A stretch of DNA of 64,000 nucleotides from Caenorhabditis remanei. Lineage: Eukaryota > Nematoda > Chromadorea > Rhabditida > Rhabditidae. Position numbers and translations under genes: made by a program. Every line of letters begins with the position of its first letter. Within the stretch, counting starts at the first letter, position 1. Shown here one piece after another: positions 11,307-23,982 of this stretch. The notes below the pieces were generated by a model. It did not search any database and was not told the origin of the DNA. It saw only the letters and a list, made by a program, of their open reading frames with translations. The stretch spans positions 4,092,001 to 4,156,000 of the forward strand of contig NC_071328.1 of NCBI RefSeq assembly GCF_010183535.1, written 5' to 3'.

Positions 11307-14300
11307 TTAATCATCGGAGATGATTCGGTGTCGACGATGATGATCTTTATCCTGAAAAAAACTTGAAATTGGTTAGAAATTACTGTGTGTTTCAGAGTGA
11401 AAACGTACACCCATATTCTTCTCTTTCATTCTTGAGACTGAAGTAGATTCGAGAGAAGCTAATGCAATTTCAGCCGCTTTCAGTTCGGCTTTGTGGACGT
11501 TCGATTCGGCAGCAGAAGCGAGTCGTTTTCCTCTGAAAATTAATTATTTTCATGGAACAAAAGATCCCAGATAATACCTAAAATACACTCCAACTTTGAA
11601 TATTCGATTATTGGTTGGTCCTTCTATAGAAAGAATTCTATAATCCGGCATAGCTGGATTCGGGTTCTGCGCATCACGTATCGCAAGACACCACTGTTGA
11701 AGATGTGATTTCGCATCATTCCATTGCTCACTGTTGATGAAATGCTTCAATCTCGGACAGAAAACGATACGAATAAAGGATCGACAATGCTCGATTCCTC
11801 TATCCACATAGAGAGCTCCAATAAATGCTTCCACCAAATCAGCCTTGTCTTTCATCTTCAATTCAGGTGTTTTATGTGGCGGTTTCACAACGAATTCCAA
11901 GAAACCAAGATCATCACAAACGACTGATTGAGTCTGATTACTGACTAAACTTGTTCTCAACAATGACATATGTCCTTCGTGATGTAATGGGTAACGACGG
12001 AATAGATAGTCGGAGACAACGAGTTGAAGCACCGAGTCACCTAACCATTCCAGTCGTTGGTTGTGTCCTTTCGTCAAATCATTGTGTGGAACATTGCGAC
12101 GAGTGAATGCCTTTGCCAATAATCGAATGTTGTTGAATTTGATATTGAGAATGTTCTCCAATTTATGAAAAGATGCAAGTGCTGGAGTTATATTCGACAG
12201 CTCTCGATCACCAAGTGGATCCTCTCTCTTCAACTCGTGCTCATTAATATGATCCCACACTTTTTTGAGATTCGGAGCACTTCCATACATTGCTTTTGAG
12301 AACAATCGATCACATGCTCCAAGTCCTCCATCCAGATATACAGCAGCCACTACTGCTTCGAATGCATTAGCCAACGCGTGTTTCCATTCAGCTTCATTAA
12401 TGAGATCAGCTCCGTGCGCATATTGTAACATCTCATCTATTCGACAGTTTTTGGCAAGATCCGCCAGATTTCTGTTCTGAACCAAAGCAGTTCGATACGT
12501 GGCGAGGCCTCCTTCGAAATGGTGAGGAAGCATGAAGTAGAGATGATGAGAGACAATGAGTTCCACCACTGCGTCACCGAGATATTCCAGGCGTTCGTTG
12601 TGAAGAATAGGCTCGCCTCCTTCTGTTTCTCCGCCCATGATGTTGAATAGGCTCACAATTCCTGAAAATTAGTTTTTTTTCTCATCAACCATCATTATAA
12701 TCTTACCTTTCTTCTTTTCCCGTTTCTCCTCACTCCCATATTTTCGTCTATATCCACAATTGCTAATGATATTTTTAATATGATCCGGAGGTGTTCCATA
12801 ATGACTTCTGAATGACGAATGAATCAGTGCCAACTCGATAACTTTCCGATCATTGAACTGATATTCAATTATTTCTTCGAAAACACTTAATGAGAAGTTG
12901 TATCGAATGTGATGCGAAGCGATGATAACCATAGCAATATGAGCAATAATATCTGGTTTGAATCCAGTGTCAATGTACCCTGCGACTGATTTCCGTATAC
13001 TCAGATACCGCGCATTCCGATGTTCATCTTTGAGTTGGTCCAACTCTCGTTTCACAACGTCATACTCTTTATTCTTTCCCGCGAACTTTCTGTCTTTCTT
13101 CATTCTATTCAGCCTTTTCTCAAGTTGAGCAATTTTCACAAGTATTGGAGTACTATAGTTCTGAGATCGAATTGAATTATGTACAATATACACTTCTCGT
13201 CGTTCCGAATCTCTTTCAAACCAATCCGCTCTCAGAGCTGAAGGTTTTTTGAGTGCATTCAGGAGAATTGATTGCTTCATTTTGTTAGAAACCCGACTGA
13301 ATGCATCATCCGGTATTTCGCAGTGATCTATGATTTCTTGTGAATTGAATAACTCCTTATCTCCGTTGATCAAGAAATACGCGAGGAGTGTTTTAGTAGA
13401 CCACAAATGAGCAACCCCGTTTTTAATTGCAACGAATCGAGGCATTATATGAATCATTGGACAAGAGACGATGCCAGGTGGAAGGTGTTTTGGGTGAAGG
13501 TTGAAGTCAAACATCTCGAAAATCTCATGAAAGATGTAATCGAATAGATGATTACAGTCTTCTGGGTCGAAACACTAGAAAAAAGAATTTCACCTTTACA
13601 TTTTCCTTTTTCAATGCTCACCTCAATTGGAAATCTTTCCTCAACCAACTGGAACTCATACTCCAAACTATACTTACAAATCGGTCGCCTAGTCATACAT
13701 TCGGGTAACGGAGCATGTGTAATCATCGAGAACCCCTCGAATTCATAGGTTTCTCCATTAATTGTCATTCCCGTTTTATATATTTGTCCTTCGTTTGGCC
13801 CCGGCTTCACTTGGAGAGTGTAGTAATGAAGATTCGATCCACAGCTGAATGATAAGAGAGATTGAGAACTGAAAATGCCAAAAAACCAAAAAAAACTAAC
13901 GTTCTCGTGCAATTCAACACTTTGTTTTCACCAGCATAGTATCCATGTTTCAGTCCACGATTCTTGATTACTGGGGGACATCGACACTCTGGTCCATCGT
14001 TTCCTAGCCCTTTCTCGTTGAATGAAATATCCGGATCGACACCGTTCGGATGATTTCTCTTCCGTTCGACTCCCATTCTCAACAACGTCATTTGTCGCTC
14101 TTTTTCCTCGCTTTTCTTCTTTTGTGATTCTCTATAATTTTTTATTTTCAAGCTTTTCAATTCACTGATTAACTGACTTTTTTCGCTCGTCACGCTTCTC
14201 ACTTTTCGTCAGGTTTGCTGTCGATGGTCCTGGTTTTGAATCAGAGCCAGATTCGGTTTCTTCGGATTCTGAATCTGATTCTGAGCCCGTTTCGTCTGAT

Positions 14301-14873
14301 GATGACATATCACTTCCATCTCCTCTCATTCTAGCTTTTCTTGAAGTCATTGAGTGAAGTGGGTAGTCGATATTAGGAACAATTGTTTGGAGATTACGTT
14401 TTGATTTTACATTATTCAGTACTCGTGTACGAAATTCTGAGAGAACACTCACAGTCGTCGTTCGAGACCGATTCTGAAACACAGAAATTGTTTAGCTGAA
14501 AGAGAATGTATAACTCGATTACCAGCATATACAATTCAGCTTCGTCTGCTTTCACAACTTCTCTATACGAACGTATCAACTCAGCGGAATGAGACGAAAC
14601 GACTTCTGGATCCTCCATATAATTCACTTGATAATCTTCTTCTGTTAGCGGAGGAGGAGCTCCAAATGTGTTAGGAGCTTCTGGTGGAAGAGGAATCTCT
14701 CCGACATTTGTGGGAGAACACGAAGAAGTCGACGGTTTGTTGTGGAATCGTCTTCCTAACTGTTGAATCATTTGGTCTTTATGCATGTCTTGATAGTTCT
14801 TTTGATGTTTCTTTCTACGAGATCTCTTAGTTTTGGGTAAATGTGCAAAGTGTTCACCCGAACCGTCTGACAT
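11307..14873 (-). CDS. drsh-1: Drosha, class 2 ribonuclease III of the Microprocessor
   Basis: Eight exons fit by phase: 14873-14523, 14473-14178, 14131-13901, 13868-13622, 13574-12707, 12661-11578, 11532-11409 and 11351-11307. They give 1081 aa, close to the C. elegans protein. The N-terminus is basic and Pro-rich, followed by a Ser/Asp/Glu-rich stretch (DETGSESDSESEETESGSD). The central domain has CRCPPVIKNRG. RNase IIIa has ERLEYLGDAVVEL at about residues 687-699, and RNase IIIb has QRLEWLGDSVLQL. A C-terminal double-stranded RNA-binding domain contains FKVGVYF, the RGKRLASAAESNVHKAE segment and ALASLE. With its DGCR8 partner (pash-1) Drosha cuts primary microRNAs in the nucleus. No lesions were found. 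Corresponds to F26E4.10. Confidence 0.96.
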
Positions 14874-15108
14874 CTGTAGACAATCAATGTTTTTGCTTAG
14901 TTGAAAGTTTCAAAGTTTGAAATTCAAACTAACAAAGTAAATAAAAGTCGAAATAATTTATCGTGGAAAGTAGCAAGCGATGAGATTACATACGAGTGCA
15001 TTGGAATTCATTTTATTTAGGATCATTGATAAAACAGAGAAGCGAAGTAAGCAGAGATGAAGCGAGTGAACGATTCGACATATTATGCTGTTGAAGGTGT
15101 TGTTGAGC

Positions 15109-16561
<1,453 letters not shown>

Positions 16562-16582
16562 GTTGAAGACGAGACTGAAATT

Positions 16583-18174
16583 AAATAGTTAGACAAGTGT
16601 AAACGCGAACTGTAAGTAAGAAAAAGAATCGAGCGTTTGCAAAAATCATAAAACAAGTACAATTAGTTACGAGTAAATTGGAGAGAGATAGAAGAAAACA
16701 TAAGAACGGCGGCGCAATACAAGAGGATTGAATACGAGGTCATCCAGTTATAATCTTGTGGGCGGGATGGTTTACGGTCAGTTAGTTTCATGGATTGAAC
16801 AAAGAGTAACATCCAATCAATTTGGTTAAAACTTGTAACCCAGAAAACAAGGAACTCAGTTAGCGTAAGTGGAGTGTTTGGAGCTATAAAATTTATGACT
16901 CTCAAATGAAACCTATCCTCTTGCACACATATTAAATGCAAGGACGAAACCCTCCAGAGAGTTGCGAAATAGTGAAAAACAGAAGCCGTCGCGGGCAAAG
17001 ACCAATTACGCCTATGGTTCTGGGGGCGCACGGCGGCAGCAGAGCCCTATTGGCCGCTATTCATCGAGTCAAATGGGAAATAGAAGCAGAGCGCGGGATG
17101 AGAAATTGGGCTGAACTGGTAGGAAGAGAGGGGCTCAGCGCAATTAGATATTCGGCAACGCGGGTAAAACAACGCAAATGTGGCATGGAAGACTAAAGAA
17201 GACAACAATCTGCTTCGTCTTGCTCGACACATCTGTCACATTGATGAAAGTGACCGGAGAGGGGCAGTGCCTGGCGGGTCAGTGAGAGACATAAGCGATG
17301 CTTGTTCGGCCGCCCAGCCCCCAAGGACAGAGGTCTCGCTTTCCTACGGTGGATTGGAGTATGTAGTAGTCATCTGGTATGTATTGCGAAATAGGAGAAT
17401 TCGGTATTCAATACACGCTAATCCCATGAATAGAATGAGCTTCATGGGTACTAAAGAAGAGCATTGGAATAGAATAGGCTATTGATCCAGAGAAGGAAAA
17501 GACTTTGATGCACGAAAAGAAGTATGAAACAACGAGAGAAACTGGGAGAACTTTAGAAAACAGACATATTTCGGTTTTACTCATAACCAGAATGAGAAAA
17601 CAGACACTGTGAGGGAAAGGGAAACGTGTCATTTTTGAAGCGAAAGAGGAATTTTGAGACGTTAAGGTAGCGCACAGCAAATAAACTCCAAATAGAGTCA
17701 TAAAACGGAAAAATCGATGTGACCGAGCTGAGAAGAATTACAAAGACTGGCGACGAATAGCCTTTTTCTATCCTATTGTCGCTTGTTTCGCGCGGAAAAG
17801 TGAAATTCGGCGGGCGCGCCGACTAGCAGCCAGTAAATTCAAATCTTCCGTGCGACTACGGTGTATCGCATTGTGGAGCGTTTTGTGCGTCGCGATGTAG
17901 AGCGTGCAGTGTTTGTCGAGTGTATGCCCGTCACTGAGGCTCCGTAAATCGTGCCAAGTACTTTTGCACGTATTGTTCATTGTTTTCGTTTTCAAGGGTC
18001 CAAAATAATTGAAATAAGCTTTTTATGAAAACTATTAATATTTGGAAGTATGATGAAGTGTTTTCTAATCGAAAACCTCTGATTTTTGACTTTGTTATTT
18101 TCCAATCGATACATTTTTCAATTACGCTCGCTACTTCATTTTCTTCGAAGTTTTCTTATTATTTCTATTTTCAG
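16583..18174. promoter_or_regulatory. Divergent intergenic region between tba-1 and cco-1
   Basis: About 1.6 kb without supported genes. The part from 16940 to 17400 is richer in G and C (for example ggttctgggggcgcacggcgg) than the rest, and 17780-17960 also has GC-rich blocks (ggcgggcgcgcc). Open frames across it show no protein family features. It should hold both promoters. The cco-1 ATG directly follows tattttcag, an acceptor for a spliced leader or an upstream exon. Confidence 0.45.
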
Positions 18175-18887
18175 ATGGCTCAGCTTGCTAAGACGGCCGT
18201 TGCCGCTCTCTCGAAGAGACTCGTCGCCCCAGCTGCCGTGGCTCGTCGTACGATGGCCACCGAAGCCTCCCCAGAAGACTACGGATACTACCCAGATCCA
18301 CTTGAGCACGCCACTGGACGTGAAAAGAAGATGCTTCTTGCTCGTCTTGCTGGAGATGACGTGAGTTGTTTTTGTTATCTAAATCTTCAATATTTTATTG
18401 AAAGTAGATGAATTTGAACCGAATTGAATGAAACACGTTCCCTGTGATGTTAATTAGCTAATTGTGAACCAGCGTGTTCTAAGAAGTTGATACTTATTAG
18501 AAACTAACTGTTATTGAACGAAACATCGTCGAAGCTGATCTGAGGGTAGACAAAATAGTTTAACATCGAGTTCATCAAAAATATTCGAGTATCATTATTA
18601 AAATTGTTTTATTCTTCAGCGTTACGAGCCAAAAGTCTACTACCGTGCTGAGGCTTCCACCAAGCAGAAGCCAAATTTGGTTCCATCTCACTACGACTTC
18701 AGAATCATCGGATGCATGTGTAAGTTTTAAATTATCCACTGAAATCCTTCAATAACCATTGTCTTTATTTTCAGGCGAGCAAGATTCCGGACACGTCAAC
18801 TTCATGACTATCGCTAAGGGAGAGCCAAAGAGATGCGAGTGCGGACACTGGTTCAAGGGAGTCGACGCCGACCCAGAATCCATCTAA
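18175..18887 (+). CDS. cco-1: Cytochrome c oxidase subunit 5B, mitochondrial
   Basis: Three exons, 18175-18360, 18620-18719 and 18775-18887, give 132 aa. A basic Ala-rich presequence (MAQLAKTAVAALSKRLVAP, then VARRTMATEA) targets the matrix. The mature part has YYPDPLEHATGREKKMLL, typical of COX5B. The zinc-site cysteines lie in IIGCMCEQD and in RCECGHWFKG near the C-terminus. This is a nuclear-encoded zinc-binding subunit on the matrix side of complex IV. In C. elegans its knockdown triggers the mitochondrial unfolded-protein response and extends life span. A poly(A)-like aataaa follows near 18945. Corresponds to F26E4.9 (cox-5B). Confidence 0.96.
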
Positions 18888-21150
18888 ACAATTTTCAATG
18901 TAGATTATTGTTCTCCGACTTATTTTTAGAACGCATCAGTGAAAATAAAACGTTGGTTTGAAGGCAAACCATTATGTTTTTTACAGTTGGTTGAATTCAT
19001 GTTTTATTTCAAAGTAATTCACTATTTCTGTAAATTATTATAAATTTCACGAAGTTCATGTGTGAAGTATTCCTCTTTCGCTTTCAAACTCAATTCGCCT
19101 TTTATCAACCAAGGTAAAAAGTGGCTACAATCTAGAAAACTGTTCTGTTAGAAACATCAACCGGCTGTGTCTATCGCCAACCTCCACCGAATTCAACTGA
19201 TAACAATTTGAGTCGAGGCGCGTCGTCCTCTCATTCTGTTATTGGTTCTTTATATCACGTGCCGTCCTTGCCTGGCACATCTCATACGTCGTACTGTTTT
19301 CGAATCGAGATTGTTCGCTCTTCACGGATTACGCATATCACGTAATTCAGTGATCGGATCAGTTAACGCATCATGTTCATGCAAATGTTTTTTTTTGTGT
19401 CTAATCACAGTTTTTAGAAACCTTCCGAACAGTCATTAAACTATCTCTCTCAATTGATGTTGGTCTCCAAAGTTGTCGTTCTCGGTGACTGCTTACTGCT
19501 TAGAACAAGTTTCCGTACTGTTTTCAACAGAACGTTTGAATTTCTATTAAATACCTATTTTTGGCGCCAATCTAGAAACGATGTTTTTTCTTTATTGGTC
19601 TCGTGTTCCACTATCGCTTTCCCCAATCTGGCTGTGTCTCCAATATATTTTTTTCGAGTCAGAATTCTCTGATAACATGGTGGCGTGTCGTCATTGTGTA
19701 CACTCGTGCCACTTTTTGTTGTTATTAGTCCTTCGAGGGCAATGTTCAGTAGTTGATTTTTACCAAATGTTTACTTTCATTCAGGATTCAGAGAATTTGG
19801 AAAAGGTTGAAGCAAAACAAGACGAATCGGTTAATGAAATAAATTGTTGAATTCATCAGTACAGTTGATGCAACTGGACAGCTGGGCAACAACTTTCAAA
19901 AGACCAAATGACCTTTACAAAAAGAGAAAAAAATGCAGCATGGTGTCGAATCAGAAATTTCAAATTTGTTCCCTCCGACCTTCTCATTTCTCTTTGTCGT
20001 CTCAAAAATCAGAGAAAAAAAAATGGTGGGGACAAGTTCGAAACCAGTAGCAACTCTCTTGCCGTATGTCGTTTCTCTTCTCATTGACGGCCTTCTCGCA
20101 TGTGTGTGCGCGCATCTTTTCGTCTCTTTCTCGGCAAAATCAATATTCTCCGTGTGTAAAAGAGTACGGAGGGCGCCAGAGAGGTTAGAGAGCTCCTGAG
20201 GCTCATGTTTTTTGTCTCTCTTGGAATGCCACACTCGGCTTCCGAACAACTTCACTTCTCGCTTCTTTTAATTGTAGGTTGATCTGCATGATTTCAGCTG
20301 TAATTATATGTTTTTCTGATTAGGGCGGTGACTGATGAAGCATCAAAGCTTGATTAACATCTTTTGACGACCCACGTGACGTCAATTTGACAATTTGTTT
20401 TCATTTTGTGACTATTCCCCTCCAGTCATTGAGATAGACGCAGAGAAAACTTCGAACTTTTTTGTTCTTCGTCTTTTCCTTTCGGTTACTTCTTTCTACG
20501 CGTACAACTACTTTTCCGAAACGGAAATCTCAGATAATCGGTTGTTATGAAGCCGAGTTATTCTCTCGTTTTGGAAGATTTGAACAAACCAATGCATTGC
20601 AATTCAAATTTCCGTTCTTTCGTGAAAGAAAACTTGAAAAGGAAATTGATCTTTTTTGTTGCACTTCGTTTTCAAATCTTTCTTTTCTTAGTTCTAAAAC
20701 AACTTTATTTGTTCTGACACGACGTTATCGTATACCCTTCTCTGATATATATTTCCCGATATATGTCAAGATTTGCATGAATTAATCTCATCGGAAGTAC
20801 ATCCGAGCCATCCATCTTATCTCGCGAGCGAATAAATTGGAAAGTGGAAAAAAGATTGTGAGAAAGAGGGAATTAAATACTCTTTCTTGAGCATTTCCTC
20901 TAGCTCGTAAACCCTCTTTGTTCTCGAACAATAAAGATCAAGGTTGAAAGAAAATGCCTTTCAAAAAACGGAAGTTCGCAGAAAATATACGTTTTCAGTG
21001 CTTTTTCTTTCCCATCGTTATCTTTTCCTGTAGATCGAATGTTTCGTTTGAATTCTTTTTTACGACTTTTTACTTTCTCTTCTTATCATATTCATAATTT
21101 TTATAGCTTTTCGAGAGAAAACTCTTCTATATATCTTTGATTTCAGAGCG
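18888..21150. other. Gene-free interval upstream of hrdl-1
   Basis: About 2.2 kb with no recognisable gene. The sequence is T-rich with many ttttcgtctc-like runs. The short open frames here have no conserved features, no convincing splice pairs and overlap on both strands. The final 100 bases hold a polypyrimidine tract and gatttcagagcg just before the hrdl-1 ATG, a likely trans-splice acceptor. Confidence 0.5.
20373..20384. promoter_or_regulatory. Overlapping E-box and CRE-like site upstream of hrdl-1
   Basis: The sequence cacgtgacgtca joins a palindromic E-box (cacgtg) to a palindromic CRE (tgacgtca). bZIP factors of the CREB, ATF6 and XBP1 families bind such cores. Its position about 770 bp upstream of an ER-associated degradation ligase would fit stress control, but the role is inferred from sequence only. 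Confidence 0.3.
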
Positions 21151-23130
21151 ATGAACACGGGGAACCCGGACGCTCGTCGACATCATCAGGCGCCCTTAGG
21201 GATCGTCAACATGATATCAAAATCCTCATTTCCATCAGTCGAATCATATCTAGCACTGTCACTATGTGTTGCTGTAATCGCTTCAGCCACCGTATTCACC
21301 ACGTTCCACTCGCAGCCAGAACTTCAGAAGCTGCTGGAAGAGGAGCTCCGAAACAACACACGACTATCGTCTGCTTATGGTTTGAACATTGAGGCGCTGT
21401 CAGGGAACACGTTGTTCCAAATCGCTCACTACATTTTATCGGATACAACACTTATATGGGTGAGTTCATTTTTTTTTCGAAGTTTCATTTAAAACGGATA
21501 ATTTTAATTTCAGGTTGCTATCAACTCGTATTTCGCAATACTAGCAATGTGTACGAAGCTAATAATCAAATTAACCTTCAAGGAACTCGCGCGCCACGAG
21601 GAAACTGTTGCTCGCCAAGCGTTTTTATCGTATATTCTACTTACGTAAGTCATTTAAATCCATATTTTACCAACTAACCTTATAATTTTAGAGTCGTATA
21701 CTTGTCAGTCGTAACGGGACCACAGAAAGGACACCGTGTGATGCCATGGATGATTTGGGGAGGAGTCTGTGGTTTCCTCTCGCATTTACAGTTTGTTACT
21801 TGCCAACGACTGAAATATGTAGGTTTTTCTTGGATTTCATCTGGAATTAAATTATTTTATTTCCAGACTTCGCCGTCTTGTGATCGTGGAAGCCAAAAGG
21901 TTTCAATCCTTTCTGTCTTCCTCTTCATCGTCTCGATTGCTATGTCGGTCATGGTCTCGCGGTTCCAGCAACATTTGGAATGGCAACCAGCAGTACTTCT
22001 GTATTTTGATGTAAGAGAACTCAATTAATTGTTAATCCAAATTAATTTAATTTCAGTGCCTTCTCGCTCTATTCCGCTCGACATACATCTTGTTTCGATG
22101 CACCTCGTCGTCTCGTTTATTCTCTTTCAACCCAGATTCTGTTCGCCACTTCAATTATTGGCTCGAACTCATCACGAACTTCGTCTGTGAGCTCATTCAG
22201 ATGTTCAGCTACGCTCAACTTTTCGTTGTTTCTCCTGGACTTAATCTGACGAGCCTTTTCTTTTTATATCATATGAAGCTGACATACAATTGCATGAGAG
22301 AACAATTGGGTCGGCATAGAACGCACAAGAAGATTTTCGAGCACATTGAAAATTCGTATCCATGTGTGAAAGCTGCCAACAGTGACGATAGATGTGTTGT
22401 GTGCTGGGAATTGCTCGGTACTTCTCGTCGTCTTCCGTGCTCTCACCAGTTCCATGATTGGTGTCTCATGTGGTGGCTCGCTCAAGATTCGTCGTGCCCA
22501 ACGTGCAGATGCATCATACCGTCGCCTCAAGATCAACTGAGAGAAGCAGATGCAAATAGCACGACCAGAGTGGTATTCAATGGCGGAACATTCGGATTCG
22601 TTCACTTTCCGCAGTTTCATCTCGATCTCGGGCCGTTCCTCAGCAGTTTGTTAGGAAGAGCTGCTGAACCATCAGAAGAGCAGCTGCAGACAATGTTGGA
22701 ACAAGTCAGAGAAATGTTTCCACAGATGTCAACAGAAGCAATTCTGACAGATCTTCGACAAACGGGAATGACACAAACGACTATTGAGAACATTCTGGAA
22801 GGACGTATTGGAGTGAATCCGTCGTTACTTCCCGGAGCATTGGATGATGAGCTTTCTGATGAGGTGAGTAATAAAAAAGGAAGGTGAAAATGACCTATTC
22901 TTACAATTTTTCAGAGCGAAAATGAGATCGAGTATGAAGAACCGATCGAAGTGATTCAAGAACCAGACAATGGACGACAGCGGACATGGACGAAGTTGAG
23001 TACGTCGTCTGGTGATGAAGAACTCTCTTACTATGAGATTCAAAGAGCAAAGATGATTGAAACATATCGGCGGAAGTACTTGGCTTCAGACAAAGCTGCC
23101 GATTTGCGAGCAATGGGAATCACAGAATAA
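21151..23130 (+). CDS. hrdl-1: Membrane RING-H2/CUE ubiquitin ligase (gp78/AMFR-like)
   Basis: Six exons, 21151-21459, 21514-21644, 21692-21818, 21867-22010, 22057-22863 and 22915-23130, give 577 aa. The N-terminal ~300 residues have several hydrophobic segments (ALSLCVAVIASATVF, ILSVFLFIVSIAMSVMV, and others). A RING-H2 finger at about 350-387 reads CVVCWELL, then LPCSHQFHDWCLMWW, then CPTC. A CUE ubiquitin-binding domain spans about 443-488 (EQVREMFPQMSTEAILTDL). The domain order is that of AMFR/gp78, an endoplasmic reticulum E3 ligase for misfolded membrane proteins. The C-terminal exon is acidic and ends AADLRAMGITE. Three partial copies lie at 26873-27176, 45006-45118 and 48897-49655. 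Corresponds to F26E4.11. Confidence 0.94.
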
Positions 23131-23742
23131 CTCATTTCTCCATATCTTTTTAGGATGTTCTTGTCGAAGAAAGCTACGGCTGTAATTCTTCTTCTTTGTG
23201 TGTAGATTTTGTTGTATATTTTGTATCAATTAGATGAGATTCTCTGAGATTCCCATCTTTTCATTCATAGCATAGTCCTTTCCTTTTCCTTTCATGACCC
23301 CTTCTTCTCTGTTGTCACCTATGGGTATGACCATCATCCAAACTATCAATTTTCTCTGTATCTTTTGAGATTCTGAATCTCGCTTTGTTTCTTTTTTTTC
23401 GTGTTTTCCTCTGAAATCTCGTCTTTTTTCTAATCCTTTACCTGTTTCTTCCCGGTTCCCTTCTGTATATTTTCCCCGATTTTTGACTGTCAAAAATAAA
23501 CTCTTTAGATGCCTTTTCAAATTGTCTTTGCTTTGTTTTGACTGTCTAAATTGTGCATCTGAAAATGAGAAGAGCAAAATGAACAATAAGCATTATCAAC
23601 GTTCATGCAATAAATAAACGAAAATAAATATACTTTACAGACATTTGATTTAGTTTAGTTGTGGTAATCACAACAAGCTGTTGTCATCCTCGAAGCGGAT
23701 GATGCCAGCGAATGGTGCAGAATCCATCGAGCTCACCGATCT
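23131..23742. pseudogene. hrdl-1 3' flank and stump of an LDL-receptor last exon
   Basis: Downstream of hrdl-1, 23232-23640 matches the shared 3' flank seen beyond each LDL-receptor copy (27180-27590, 48380-48800, 49680-49940). From 23640 to about 23721 the minus strand still encodes the receptor's final residues ([13 protein letters not shown]) before the match breaks. This shows that a receptor gene once lay convergent to hrdl-1 here and was cut inside its last exon. The sequence beyond the break (atccatcgagctcaccgat) is not receptor sequence. Confidence 0.8.
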
Positions 23743-23982
23743 GGAAAAATATTTTTTCAATTAAAAAAATCCAAAGGTTTTCTATTTTATCAGTATTAGG
23801 CCATGGCTACCAATGCAGCCGTGCTCTTTTGAAAGGAAAGGTATAGACTGAAGAATCAATAAAGCTGGACAGAATACAATTTATTAAACAGTAGTGTTTG
23901 AAGCAGAGTTATTAAGGTGTTCATAACAATATAATATTCAAAATGTAGTCTTCTTAAACATGCAATTAAAAATGTGTTGTTT

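Noticed and set aside
19896..20255. Overlapping frames on both strands upstream of hrdl-1
   Set aside because: No splice partners, no family resemblance, and pyrimidine-rich composition typical of intergenic DNA.
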